Shown: positions 8,986-16,833 of the stretch, in pieces
Layout of the letters: each line of letters opens with the position of its first letter
How positions within the stretch are numbered: position 1 is the first letter of the stretch
Source: Ruminococcus turbiniformis
GTDB taxonomy: Bacteria > Bacillota > Clostridia > Lachnospirales > Lachnospiraceae
Direction: 5' to 3'
Length of the DNA: 64,000 nt
Assembly: GCF_020687545.1 (NCBI RefSeq)
Contig: NZ_JAJEQX010000008.1
Span: 62,001 to 126,000, forward strand
Notes under the pieces: generated by a model
The model's input: the letters and a program-made list of their open reading frames with translations, nothing else
Told to the model about the DNA's origin: nothing
Databases searched by the model: none
Translations under genes and position numbers: made by a program

Positions 8986-9727
8986 CAGACATGCGGCGCA
9001 CCCTTATGAGATCACGAGGATTCACTGCCGGATATTCACGATTGAAGAACTGTGCTACTATCTGTGCAACAATCTCTATCTGATCGACTACACGATCATG
9101 AACGGACAGCTCTGCGAGTGGCTTGACGAGGAACTCGGGATGGACAGGCTCGCCGCGGAGCTTAAGGACGTGTTAAGGCTTAAGGGATCTGTGGAGAAGT
9201 TTGTCCTGACGATACTAAAGGCGTCGAAGATCTACAGAGACCCTGAGATGATCCGTATCCAGAACGTGCTGGAGCATCTGAAAAACCAGAAAGATATCGA
9301 GCGCCAGAAGTTCAAAGGCGACAACCTTCTTGAAAGCGGCGAGGTGGAGGAGGCGATTATCGTCTACCAGGCGATCCTGAATCAGGAGAAGGACGAGTCT
9401 GTTGACGATAAATTCTACGGGAAGATCTATGCCGGGCTGGGGGCTGCCTACGGACGCCTGTTTCTTTACCAGGAATCTGCCAGAATGTATGACAGGGCGT
9501 ATCAGATCTGCCAGGACAAGGCTCTGATCAAGCCCTATCTCTACGCTTCCTATAAGTACATGTCTCTGGAAGAGTATCATATCCTGATCACAAAGCAGGA
9601 GGAATATATGGAGATCAATGCCCAGATGCGGCGGGAGATTGAAGAGGTCCGTGCAGCCATGCCCGCGGACGCAGGGCCTGAAATGCTGGAAAAGTGGAAA
9701 CGCCAGCACAGAAGAAGCCATTCCTAG
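8960..9727 (+). CDS. TPR-containing protein, function unknown
   Basis: A 255-residue cytoplasmic protein. The N-terminal half (MGNLILCHDRHAAHPYEIT, then a helical YYLCNNLYLIDY stretch) belongs to no family I know. From residue 115 there are two TPR-like helix pairs, KGDNLLESGEVEEAIIVYQ and GAAYGRLFLYQESARMYDR, and a charged C-terminal helix. The gene overlaps the end of the Hsp70-like gene by 26 bp. I chose the ATG at 8960 rather than 8957 because AGGAGG (8949-8954) then has a 5-bp spacing. TPRs usually bind partner proteins, so this may be an adaptor for the two products before it. That role is inferred. Confidence 0.8.
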   Translation: MGNLILCHDRHAAHPYEITRIHCRIFTIEELCYYLCNNLYLIDYTIMNGQLCEWLDEELGMDRLAAELKDVLRLKGSVEKFVLTILKASKIYRDPEMIRIQNVLEHLKNQKDIERQKFKGDNLLESGEVEEAIIVYQAILNQEKDESVDDKFYGKIYAGLGAAYGRLFLYQESARMYDRAYQICQDKALIKPYLYASYKYMSLEEYHILITKQEEYMEINAQMRREIEEVRAAMPADAGPEMLEKWKRQHRRSHS

Positions 9728-9738
9728 CGGCGGAAGGG

Positions 9739-9775
9739 GAGCGCTTTTAACGGCGGGGCCGTGTGCGCTCTTTCT
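9739..9775 (+). terminator. Intrinsic terminator of the DUF5717 operon
   Basis: GAGCGC (9739-9744) pairs with GCGCTC (9765-9770), enclosing ACGGC-GGG-GCCGT, and is followed by TTTCT. It lies 12 bp after the last stop codon of the operon and just before the next promoter. Confidence 0.65.
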
Positions 9776-9777
9776 GG

Positions 9778-9806
9778 TTGACAGGGGTGTGCCTGTGTGG
9801 TAGAAT
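9778..9806 (+). promoter_or_regulatory. Sigma-A promoter of the amino-acid ABC operon
   Basis: TTGACA (9778-9783), a 17-bp spacer and TAGAAT (9801-9806): a near-consensus housekeeping promoter, about 80 bp before the binding-protein start. Confidence 0.85.
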
Positions 9807-9891
9807 ACAACGGTAACTTTACTGTAGTGCAGTGACTCATTGGTAGAGAAAAAAAGCAAAGCCGGGATTCCCGGCAGTGGAGGGATGAATT

Positions 9892-10743
9892 ATGAAAAGA
9901 AAAGCAGTCAGTGTATTGCTCTGTGCGGCAATGGCGGTTTCCATGCTTGCGGGATGCGGTTCTTCGGATTCTGGAACAGATACGCAGTCAGGTTCTGAGA
10001 CATCTGATACGGGAACGGACGAGTCCGGCGAGACAGAGAGCGATATGCAGTATGTAAAGGACAAGGGGACGCTTGTGGTGGGAATCACAAACTTTGAGCC
10101 CATGGATTACCAGGACGAAAACGGAGAGTGGATCGGATTTGACGCTGACATGGCAAGAGCTTTCGGGGAAAGTCTCGGCGTTGAGGTCGAGTTTGTCGAG
10201 ATCGACTGGGACAACAAGATTCTTGAGCTTGACGGAAAGACGATCGACTGCGTATGGAACGGAATGACACTGACAGAGGATGTGACAAGCGCCATGGAGT
10301 GTACGGACGCATATCTGCAGAACGCGCAGGTAGTTGTCGTTCCCGCTGATGTGGCGGATCAGTATCAGGATGAGGAGAGCCTTTCCGACTTAAGCTTTGC
10401 GGTTGAGGCCGGAAGCGCGGGAGAGGACGAGGTCAGCGCGCTCGGGCTGAATTACACACCGGTGACAGCTCAGGCGGACGCTCTTATGGAGGTCGCGGCA
10501 GGTACATCCGACGCGGCGGTGATCGACCTGCTTATGGCGGCAGCGATGATCGGAGAGGGCACAAGCTACTCGGATCTGACATATACGATCAGTTTAAACA
10601 GTGAGGAGTACGGAGTCGGATTCAGAAAGGGTTCTGATCTCTGTGCAGAGCTGAATCAGTTCTTCGCGGACAGCTATGCGGACGGAAGCCTGCAGGAGTG
10701 CGCGGAGAAATACGGCGTGCAGGCTGCGCTGATTCAGGAGTAA
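9892..10743 (+). CDS. Polar amino-acid ABC transporter, substrate-binding lipoprotein
   Basis: A 283-residue family-3 solute-binding protein. The signal peptide ends in the lipobox MLAGC with the lipidated Cys at residue 22, followed by a Ser/Thr/Asp/Gly linker to about residue 45. The domain then opens with VKDKGTLVVGITNFEPMDY and contains GFDADMARAFGESLGV, both typical of glutamine, arginine or cystine binders, and closes with CAEKYGV. It sits outside the membrane and hands its ligand to the permease encoded 58 bp downstream. A GC-rich stem-loop in that gap probably lets this gene be expressed more than the membrane parts. Substrate within the polar amino-acid group is not determinable. Confidence 0.9.
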   Translation: MKRKAVSVLLCAAMAVSMLAGCGSSDSGTDTQSGSETSDTGTDESGETESDMQYVKDKGTLVVGITNFEPMDYQDENGEWIGFDADMARAFGESLGVEVEFVEIDWDNKILELDGKTIDCVWNGMTLTEDVTSAMECTDAYLQNAQVVVVPADVADQYQDEESLSDLSFAVEAGSAGEDEVSALGLNYTPVTAQADALMEVAAGTSDAAVIDLLMAAAMIGEGTSYSDLTYTISLNSEEYGVGFRKGSDLCAELNQFFADSYADGSLQECAEKYGVQAALIQE

Positions 10744-10752
10744 ATCAAAGCG

Positions 10753-10770
10753 GCCGCGCATCAGCGCGGC
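10753..10770 (+). other. Intercistronic stem-loop between binding protein and permease
   Basis: GCCGCGC, a 4-base loop ATCA and GCGCGGC form a compact hairpin with no T-tract. Such elements protect the upstream message from 3' decay and give excess binding protein over permease; that function is inferred from position. Confidence 0.6.
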
Positions 10771-10801
10771 GGACAAGAAACAAAAGAGACGGGGTTGTGA
10801 C

Positions 10802-11488
10802 ATGGATTTGATAATTGAACAATTTCCTGTTGTCTTCAGAGCGCTGAATATCGGTTTTCTGCAGACGCTGAAGCTGTTCTTTGTGACGCTTCTCGGGGCT
10901 ATTCCGCTGGGACTTTTGATCTCCTTCGGCTCGATGTCCCGGTTTAAACCGTTAAGTATTCTGGCGAAGATTGTTGTCTGGATCATCAGAGGAACCCCTC
11001 TGATGATCCAGCTTCTGATTATTTTTTACTTCCCGGGTATTGTCCTGGGGGTTAATTTCTGGGGCGGCAGCGAAAGCGGCAGATTCATGGCGGCGTCAGT
11101 CGCCTTCATATTTAACTATGCCTGCTATTTCTCGGAGATCTACAGAGGAGGAATCCAGGGAGTTCCGAAAGGACAGGAAGAGGCAGGTCTTGTGCTCGGC
11201 ATGACGAGAAGCCAGATTTTCTTTAAGATCACGCTTCTTCAGATGATCAAGCGCATTGTACCTCCGATGTCCAATGAGATTATCACTCTGGTCAAGGATA
11301 CTTCCCTTGCGAGGATTATTGCCCTCCAGGAGATTATCTGGGCGGGACAGTCGTTCCTCAAGGGATCCCAGGGAATCGCCGGAGTGATCTGGCCGCTGTT
11401 CTTCACGGCAGTGTATTATCTTATTTTCAACGGTATTCTCACAGTGCTGCTGGGACGGCTCGAGAAGAAGCTTGATTATTTCAGGTAG
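10802..11488 (+). CDS. Amino-acid ABC transporter permease (HisM/GlnP type)
   Basis: A 228-residue membrane protein with about five helices. The N-terminal helix LQTLKLFFVTLLGAIPLGLL is followed by the family motif IRGTPLMIQLLIIFYFPG (near residue 62) and the EAA coupling loop EAGLVLGMTRSQIFFKITL (about residues 124-142), which docks on the ATPase. Its C-terminus ends 12 bp before the ATPase start, with the ATPase ribosome site spanning the stop codon. It forms the channel for the ligand delivered by the lipoprotein upstream. Confidence 0.92.
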   Translation: MDLIIEQFPVVFRALNIGFLQTLKLFFVTLLGAIPLGLLISFGSMSRFKPLSILAKIVVWIIRGTPLMIQLLIIFYFPGIVLGVNFWGGSESGRFMAASVAFIFNYACYFSEIYRGGIQGVPKGQEEAGLVLGMTRSQIFFKITLLQMIKRIVPPMSNEIITLVKDTSLARIIALQEIIWAGQSFLKGSQGIAGVIWPLFFTAVYYLIFNGILTVLLGRLEKKLDYFR

Positions 11489-11500
11489 GAGGTGGAGCAT

Positions 11501-12286
11501 ATGGCAATTCTTGAAGTGGAACACTTAAGCAAAAGCTTTGACCGCACGGAAGTCCTGGAAGATATCACTTTTTCTCTGGAGAAAGGAAATGTGCTCTCCA
11601 TTATCGGGTCCTCGGGAAGCGGAAAGACGACGCTCCTCCGGTGCCTGAACTTTCTGGAGAGGCCGGACGGCGGCACGATCCGTGTAAACGGGGAGACACT
11701 CTTTGACGCAAACGATCCGGTGACGGCCCAGGATGATAAAATCCGCAGGAAGAGACTGCATTTCGGACTTGTCTTTCAGTCGTTCAATCTGTTTCCGCAG
11801 TACACGGCCCTCGGCAATGTGATGCTGGCAAAGGAGCTTCTGGCGAAGGAACAGCCGGACTATAAGGCAAAGAAAAAGGAGATTCACGAGGAGATCGAGG
11901 CGGAGGCCAGAATGCTTCTTACCCAGATGGGCCTTGCCGACCGGATGGACAACTATCCCCACCAGCTCTCGGGCGGTCAGTGTCAGAGAGTGGCGATTGC
12001 CCGTGCCCTTGCGCTGAAGCCGGATATTCTCTGTTTTGATGAGCCTACATCCGCGCTGGACCCGGAGCTTACGGGCGAAGTGCTTAAAGTAATCAAAGGC
12101 CTGGCTGACCAGGAGACGACGATGATTATTGTCACCCATGAGATGGCTTTTGCGAGAGATGTGTCCAGTCAGGTTATCTTTATGGACGGGGGATGCATTC
12201 TCGAGCAGGGAACCCCGGCGCAGGTGTTTGAAAACCCGCAGGAAGAGAGAACAAGACAGTTCCTGTCGCGCTTTACAAACGGTTGA
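11501..12286 (+). CDS. Amino-acid ABC transporter ATP-binding protein
   Basis: A 261-residue ATPase of the GlnQ/HisP group. Walker A is GSSGSGKTT, the signature is LSGGQCQR, Walker B is ILCFDEPTSALDPE and the H-loop is VTHEM. An insertion of about 25 charged residues (AKEQPDYKAKKKEIHEEIEA, near 115-135) between the Q-loop and signature lengthens it slightly relative to GlnQ (about 240). I chose the ATG at 11501 because AGGAGG at 11487-11492 precedes it by 8 bp; a GTG at 11492 is in frame but overlaps the ribosome site. It completes the three-gene importer. Confidence 0.92.
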   Translation: MAILEVEHLSKSFDRTEVLEDITFSLEKGNVLSIIGSSGSGKTTLLRCLNFLERPDGGTIRVNGETLFDANDPVTAQDDKIRRKRLHFGLVFQSFNLFPQYTALGNVMLAKELLAKEQPDYKAKKKEIHEEIEAEARMLLTQMGLADRMDNYPHQLSGGQCQRVAIARALALKPDILCFDEPTSALDPELTGEVLKVIKGLADQETTMIIVTHEMAFARDVSSQVIFMDGGCILEQGTPAQVFENPQEERTRQFLSRFTNG

Positions 12287-12341
12287 TTAAAAATACTTAT
12301 AAATATGCGGCGAATAAAATAATGAACGTCCGACGGAGGAA

Positions 12342-12371
12342 GGCAGAGGGAATGTTGATTTTCCCTCTGCC
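12342..12371 (+). terminator. Hairpin that carries the purF promoter
   Basis: GGCAGAGGGAA (12342-12352) pairs perfectly with TTCCCTCTGCC (12361-12371), followed by a weak TTATATTAT tract. It would end transcription of the amino-acid transporter operon. Its loop contains the -35 element of the next promoter. Confidence 0.6.
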
Positions 12372-12383
12372 TTATATTATAAT
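12355..12383 (+). promoter_or_regulatory. Probable purF promoter
   Basis: TTGATT (12355-12360), 17 bp, TATAAT (12378-12383). The first transcribed base would be near 12390, about 30 bp before the purF ATG, so there is no room for a purine riboswitch in the leader. Confidence 0.65.
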
Positions 12384-12419
12384 CGGAGTTGCGCAAAAGA
12401 AAAAGGAGCGGAATCTTAT

Positions 12420-13847
12420 ATGACAGATTTAGAGAGAGTTTCCACGGGACTCGGCGAGGAATGCGGAGTCTTCGGAGCTTATGACATGGATGGCCGGGAT
12501 GTTGCGCCGTCCATTTATTACGGACTTTTTGCACTGCAGCACAGAGGACAGGAGAGCTGCGGAATCGCGGTGACAGACACGGAAGGAAAACGCAGATTCC
12601 TGTCGAGAAAAGGGCTGGGACACGTAAATGAGGTGTTTCATGAGGGGACGCTGGAGGAGCTCAAGGGCAACCTGGGCGTCGGGCATGTGCGCTATTCTAC
12701 TGCCGGAGGAACGAGAGTGGAGAATGCGCAGCCCCTTGTCATCAATTACGTGAAAGGTGCACTTGCCATTGCACACAACGGAAACCTTGTCAACGCCATC
12801 GAGCTGAGAAAGGAACTGGAGTACACGGGAGCGATTTTCCAGACGACCATCGATTCCGAGGTGATCGCCTACCATATCGCCAGAGAGAGGCTTAATTCCA
12901 GGACTGCCGAGGAGGCGGTGAAACGGGCGATGAAAAAGATCAGGGGCGCCTATGCGCTGGTGATCAGCAGTCCGCGGAAGATGATCGGAGCGAGAGACCC
13001 CTTCGGACTCAAACCTCTGTGTATCGGCCGTCGGGACAATACTTATTTCCTTGCCTCCGAGAGCTGCGCGATTACGGCGGTGGATGCGGAGTTTGTCCGC
13101 GACGTTCTGCCGGGAGAGATCGTAACGATCACCGCTGACGGTATTGCATCCGACATGAGTATGGCGATGCCGGAGGAAAAGCAGGCGAGATGCATCTTTG
13201 AATATATTTATTTCGCGAGAACCGACAGCAGGATCGACGGGGTGGAAGTGTACCACGCGCGCATCCTGGCGGGAAGGGCTCTGGCGGAGTCATTCCCGGT
13301 GGAGGCGGATCTTGTGGTGGGAGTGCCGGATTCCGGGCTGGTGGCGGCCAAAGGCTACTCGGAGTATTCCGGAATCCCGTACGGCATGGCGTTTCACAAG
13401 AACAGCTACGTGGGAAGGACGTTTATCAAGCCGAAGCAGAGCGACCGGGAGTCCAGCGTCAAGATCAAGCTGAATGTCATCCCCGAGGTCGTCAGGGGAA
13501 AACGGATCGTGATGGTGGATGATTCAATCGTTAGAGGAACGACCTGCGCCAACATTATCCGGATGCTCAAAAGCGCCGGGGCCACGGAGGTGCATGTGCG
13601 CATCAGCTCACCGCCGTTTCTCTACCCGTGCTATTTCGGGACAGACGTGCCGTCCAATGAGCAGCTGATCGCCCACTCCCACACAACGGAGCAGATCCGG
13701 GAGATGATCGGCGCCGATACCCTTGGATATATGGAGATTGACAAACTGAAAAACATGGTCGGGGATCTGAAGTACTGTGATGCGTGCTTCACAGGAAATT
13801 ATCCGATGGAAGTCCCCGGCGAAGACATCAGCCACGCATTTGAGTGA
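12420..13847 (+). CDS. purF: Amidophosphoribosyltransferase (PurF)
   Basis: 475 residues. It makes phosphoribosylamine from PRPP and glutamine, the first step of purine synthesis. Residues 1-14 form a propeptide that is cleaved to expose the catalytic Cys15 (ECGVFG). The glutaminase part also shows GHVRYST and the phosphoribosyltransferase part has the PRPP loop IVMVDDSIVRGTT (near residue 361). Cysteines in ARCIFEY, LYPCYFG and YCDACFTG match the four ligands of the 4Fe-4S cluster in Bacillus-type PurF, so this is the oxygen-labile class. AAGGAG lies 11 bp before the ATG. purB follows 89 bp downstream, but no other pur genes are present here. Confidence 0.96.
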   Translation: MTDLERVSTGLGEECGVFGAYDMDGRDVAPSIYYGLFALQHRGQESCGIAVTDTEGKRRFLSRKGLGHVNEVFHEGTLEELKGNLGVGHVRYSTAGGTRVENAQPLVINYVKGALAIAHNGNLVNAIELRKELEYTGAIFQTTIDSEVIAYHIARERLNSRTAEEAVKRAMKKIRGAYALVISSPRKMIGARDPFGLKPLCIGRRDNTYFLASESCAITAVDAEFVRDVLPGEIVTITADGIASDMSMAMPEEKQARCIFEYIYFARTDSRIDGVEVYHARILAGRALAESFPVEADLVVGVPDSGLVAAKGYSEYSGIPYGMAFHKNSYVGRTFIKPKQSDRESSVKIKLNVIPEVVRGKRIVMVDDSIVRGTTCANIIRMLKSAGATEVHVRISSPPFLYPCYFGTDVPSNEQLIAHSHTTEQIREMIGADTLGYMEIDKLKNMVGDLKYCDACFTGNYPMEVPGEDISHAFE

Positions 13848-13936
13848 GCGCTCACCGGGCGCGGGCCAGAGGCGAAGGGCGGTGGATGTTATAAAATGTT
13901 AAATGTTAATAACATGAAATAAAGGAGGATACACAT

Positions 13937-15370
13937 ATGTCGAATGACCGTTATGCAAGCCCGCTTTCCGAGCGGTACGCAAGCAGAGAGATGCAGTACA
14001 TCTTTTCTCCGGACAAGAAGTTCAGAACATGGAGAAAACTGTGGATCGCCCTTGCCGAGACGGAGAAAGAGCTGGGACTGGACATTACCGATGAGCAGAT
14101 CGAGGAGCTTAAAAGTCATGCGGACGACATCAATTATGATGTCGCAAAGGCGAGGGAGAAGGAAGTGCGCCACGACGTCATGTCCCATGTCTACGCCTAC
14201 GGCGTGCAGTGCCCGAAGGCAAAGGGGATCATTCACCTTGGGGCTACGTCCTGCTACGTGGGCGACAATACAGATATTATTGTTATGTCCGAGGCACTTA
14301 AACTCGTCCGCAGAAAGCTGATCAACGTGATCGCGGAACTGGCGAAGTTCGCAGATGAGCAGAAGTCACAGCCGACCCTTGCGTTTACCCACTTCCAGCC
14401 GGCACAGCCGACTACGGTGGGAAAGAGAGCGACGCTTTGGATGCAGGAGTTTGAAATGGACCTGGAAGACCTGGACTATGTGCTCTCAAGCCTGAAGCTT
14501 CTCGGTTCAAAGGGAACGACGGGTACCCAGGCAAGCTTCCTGGAGCTCTTTGACGGAGACCAGGAGAAAATCGACCGGATCGATCCGATGATTGCGGAAA
14601 AGATGGGATTTAAAGCATGCTATCCTGTGTCCGGGCAGACATATTCCAGAAAGGTGGACACAAGAGTGCTCAATGTCCTGGCCGGAATCGCGGCCAGCGC
14701 CCATAAGTTTTCCAATGACATCCGTCTTCTCCAGCATTTGAAAGAGGTGGAGGAACCTTTTGAGAAGACGCAGATCGGCTCTTCCGCCATGGCGTACAAG
14801 AGAAATCCCATGCGGAGTGAACGTATTGCTTCCCTTTCGAGATATGTGATGATTGACGCGCTGAATCCGGCGATTACATCCGCCACCCAGTGGTTTGAGA
14901 GAACACTGGACGACTCGGCCAACAAGCGCCTGAGCGTTCCGGAGGGATTCCTTGCCGTCGACGGAATTCTCGACCTGTGTCTCAACGTGGTGGACGGCCT
15001 TGTCGTGTACCCGAAAGTGATTGAGAAGCATCTGATGGCCGAGCTTCCGTTTATGGCGACAGAAAATATTATGATGGATGCCGTAAAGGCGGGAGGAGAC
15101 CGTCAGGAACTCCACGAGAGAATCCGTACGCTGTCCATGGAGGCAGGCGACAATGTGAAGAGAAAGGGGCTTGACAACAACCTTCTCGAGCTGATCGCGG
15201 CGGATCCTGCGTTCAACTTAAGCGAGGAGGATCTGAAAAAGACGATGGATCCTTCCAGATATACCGGACGGGCGAAAGAGCAGGTGGAGGCTTATCTTGC
15301 GAACGTTATCCGCCCGCTGCTTGAAAAGAATAAGGACGTGCTTGGAATGAAGGCGGAGATCAGCGTCTGA
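13937..15370 (+). CDS. purB: Adenylosuccinate lyase (PurB)
   Basis: 477 residues, a homotetrameric lyase that cleaves SAICAR and adenylosuccinate to release fumarate, thus acting twice in AMP synthesis. The fumarase-superfamily signature is GSSAMAYKRNPMRSE (about residues 282-296) with the flexible catalytic Ser, and the conserved HLGATSCYVGDN and THFQPAQPTT segments carry the two active-site His. AAAGGAGG precedes the ATG. The leader contains a small palindrome ATGTTA-A-TAACAT (13903-13915). It probably shares a transcript with purF, since no terminator lies between them; a palindrome GTGAGCGCTCAC (13844-13855) covers the purF stop codon. Confidence 0.96.
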   Translation: MSNDRYASPLSERYASREMQYIFSPDKKFRTWRKLWIALAETEKELGLDITDEQIEELKSHADDINYDVAKAREKEVRHDVMSHVYAYGVQCPKAKGIIHLGATSCYVGDNTDIIVMSEALKLVRRKLINVIAELAKFADEQKSQPTLAFTHFQPAQPTTVGKRATLWMQEFEMDLEDLDYVLSSLKLLGSKGTTGTQASFLELFDGDQEKIDRIDPMIAEKMGFKACYPVSGQTYSRKVDTRVLNVLAGIAASAHKFSNDIRLLQHLKEVEEPFEKTQIGSSAMAYKRNPMRSERIASLSRYVMIDALNPAITSATQWFERTLDDSANKRLSVPEGFLAVDGILDLCLNVVDGLVVYPKVIEKHLMAELPFMATENIMMDAVKAGGDRQELHERIRTLSMEAGDNVKRKGLDNNLLELIAADPAFNLSEEDLKKTMDPSRYTGRAKEQVEAYLANVIRPLLEKNKDVLGMKAEISV

Positions 15371-15403
15371 TCCCGGAATACCAGTACATGAGCAAAAAAA
15401 TGC

Positions 15404-15441
15404 AAAGGAATGTTGCAGAGGATTGCGGCATTCCTTTTTCT
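15404..15441 (+). terminator. Terminator after purB
   Basis: AAAGGAATG (15404-15412) pairs with CATTCCTTT (15429-15437) and runs into TTTCTTT. It lies 33 bp after the purB stop. Confidence 0.75.
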
Positions 15442-15521
15442 TTGATACTTTATCAGTTGGGGTGTTCTAACTGGAAAATATTTCCGGGGGACGCCCGGGT
15501 GAAGAAAGGAATGGGGTAATC

Positions 15522-16715
15522 ATGGAATGGTGTTTGGAATTTTATGAGGGAAAGAAACAGGAACATTATATGAGGCGGCTTGCGAGAACCGCATCGGTGA
15601 TGCTGTCACTCGGCCTGCTTATTCTGAGTACAGATGGAACAGCCGGGAGACATGCTGTAAAGCCTTCGGAGAATACGTTTAGTGTGAACAGCAGGATTCC
15701 GGAAGAGCAAGAGCCGCTTTCCGTGTCGGGCGCAGGGGCGCCCGGAGGGATCGCGGAGAGAACTCTGTCCGGAAATATACTGACAGCGTCTGCTATTCTG
15801 CCCGGAACAGAGGCGGCAGAGACTGCCCCGCCGGAACGGGAGGCTGAGACGGAAGATTTGGCCGTTCAATTTGATCCTGATACGGGCGCTCCCGGCATGG
15901 GCATTGCTGACACAGAAGCTGCGGATACCGCAGTCCCGGGCGTGGATATCCCGGGCGGAAATACCGGCAATACGGAGGAAAACAATCCGGGTCCGGATAT
16001 TCCTGATGCAGGTATTCCGGATACAGGTGTTCCTGATGCAGGTATTCCTGATGCAGATGTTCCGGATGCGGATATTCCGGATGCGGGTATTCCTGATACG
16101 GATATTCCTGATGCGGGTATTCCTGATACGGATATTCCGGCGGAAGATGATCCGGCGGAAGACCTTCCGGCAGGCGGTGATACTGAGGATGAAAACGGGG
16201 ACAATACCGGCTCCGATGCCGGAATGACCATCCTGAACGGATTCTATGTCAGTGAGAGCGGAGTGATATGCGGGATTGCAGATCCGGCGGCTGTTGTGTC
16301 AGACTCCTGTATGACGTTTCCGTCCTCCGGGTGCAGCGGCATTTCCGCGGATGCTTTTGCCGCAGTACCCGAAGGCGTGCGGGAAGTGTATATTCCGGCC
16401 AATATTACATACATAGAAGAGGGCGCATTTTCGGGATTCACGGAAGTGGAGTGGTATGAGATGGAACCGTCGGGAGAGTTTTTCACAGAAAACGGAGTTA
16501 TCTTCTCAGCGGGCGGGACATGCCTGTTTGCGTTTCCTCCGGCAAGGACGGATACTTACTATGTCCCGTCAGGCGTAGCCGCAATCGCGCCGGGCGCGTT
16601 TGCAGGTTCCCAGCTTTCAAAGCTTGATATCAGGGCATGTGAACAGCTTGATGTGTCCGTCCTCCCGGAATACATAGAGGTGATCCTTCCGGTGCGGGAC
16701 GGCGAAGTCCCGTGA
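15522..16715 (+). CDS. Secreted low-complexity and BspA-like leucine-rich-repeat protein
   Basis: 397 residues. A second start at 15570 (MRRLARTASVMLSLGLLIL) gives a cleaner signal peptide and may be the real one. After it comes a disordered acidic region; residues 159-206 are about nine copies of a five-residue unit of the form DIPDA/GIPDT. The C-terminal 170 residues look like a short BspA-type LRR_5 domain (VREVYIPANITYIEEGAFSG, then TDTYYVPSGVAAIAPGAFAG), a surface-adhesion fold. There is no LPXTG or membrane anchor, so it would be released or held by interaction. Ligand unknown. The gene stands alone between a terminator and the promoter of the sirtuin-like gene. Confidence 0.75.
   Translation: MEWCLEFYEGKKQEHYMRRLARTASVMLSLGLLILSTDGTAGRHAVKPSENTFSVNSRIPEEQEPLSVSGAGAPGGIAERTLSGNILTASAILPGTEAAETAPPEREAETEDLAVQFDPDTGAPGMGIADTEAADTAVPGVDIPGGNTGNTEENNPGPDIPDAGIPDTGVPDAGIPDADVPDADIPDAGIPDTDIPDAGIPDTDIPAEDDPAEDLPAGGDTEDENGDNTGSDAGMTILNGFYVSESGVICGIADPAAVVSDSCMTFPSSGCSGISADAFAAVPEGVREVYIPANITYIEEGAFSGFTEVEWYEMEPSGEFFTENGVIFSAGGTCLFAFPPARTDTYYVPSGVAAIAPGAFAGSQLSKLDIRACEQLDVSVLPEYIEVILPVRDGEVP
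15996..16139 (+). repeat. 15-bp tandem repeat inside the secreted protein gene
   Basis: About nine imperfect 15-bp units of the type GATATTCCTGATGCA encode repeated Asp/Gly-Ile/Val-Pro-Asp-Ala/Thr. Because the unit has no stop codon in several frames, long spurious frames exist on both strands here. Unit number is likely to vary between strains. Confidence 0.9.
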
Positions 16716-16746
16716 GAGATCTTCCCGACACTGTCAAGCAATTTTA

Positions 16747-16775
16747 TTGAAGAATTCCCGGATTTGTATTATACT
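16747..16775 (+). promoter_or_regulatory. Promoter of the sirtuin-like gene (and perhaps gltX)
   Basis: TTGAAG (16747-16752), 17 bp, TATACT (16770-16775), about 58 bp before the start codon. Confidence 0.6.
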
Positions 16776-16833
16776 ATTGGGTATAAAAATCATCTGCTGA
16801 GAGTATTACAGCGGCAGAAAGGAGGGTTCTTGG

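Noticed and set aside
12384-12419. Purine riboswitch before purF
   Set aside because: The predicted leader is about 30 bases, too short to hold one.
15996-16139. CRISPR-like repeat
   Set aside because: The units are 15 bp, directly adjoining, imperfect and in frame with a protein; there are no spacers and no cas genes.
15866-16231. Frames of about 120 codons on both strands in the repeat region
   Set aside because: The 15-bp repeat has no stop codon in several frames, so all of them stay open. Only the frame with the signal peptide and LRR domain is convincing.
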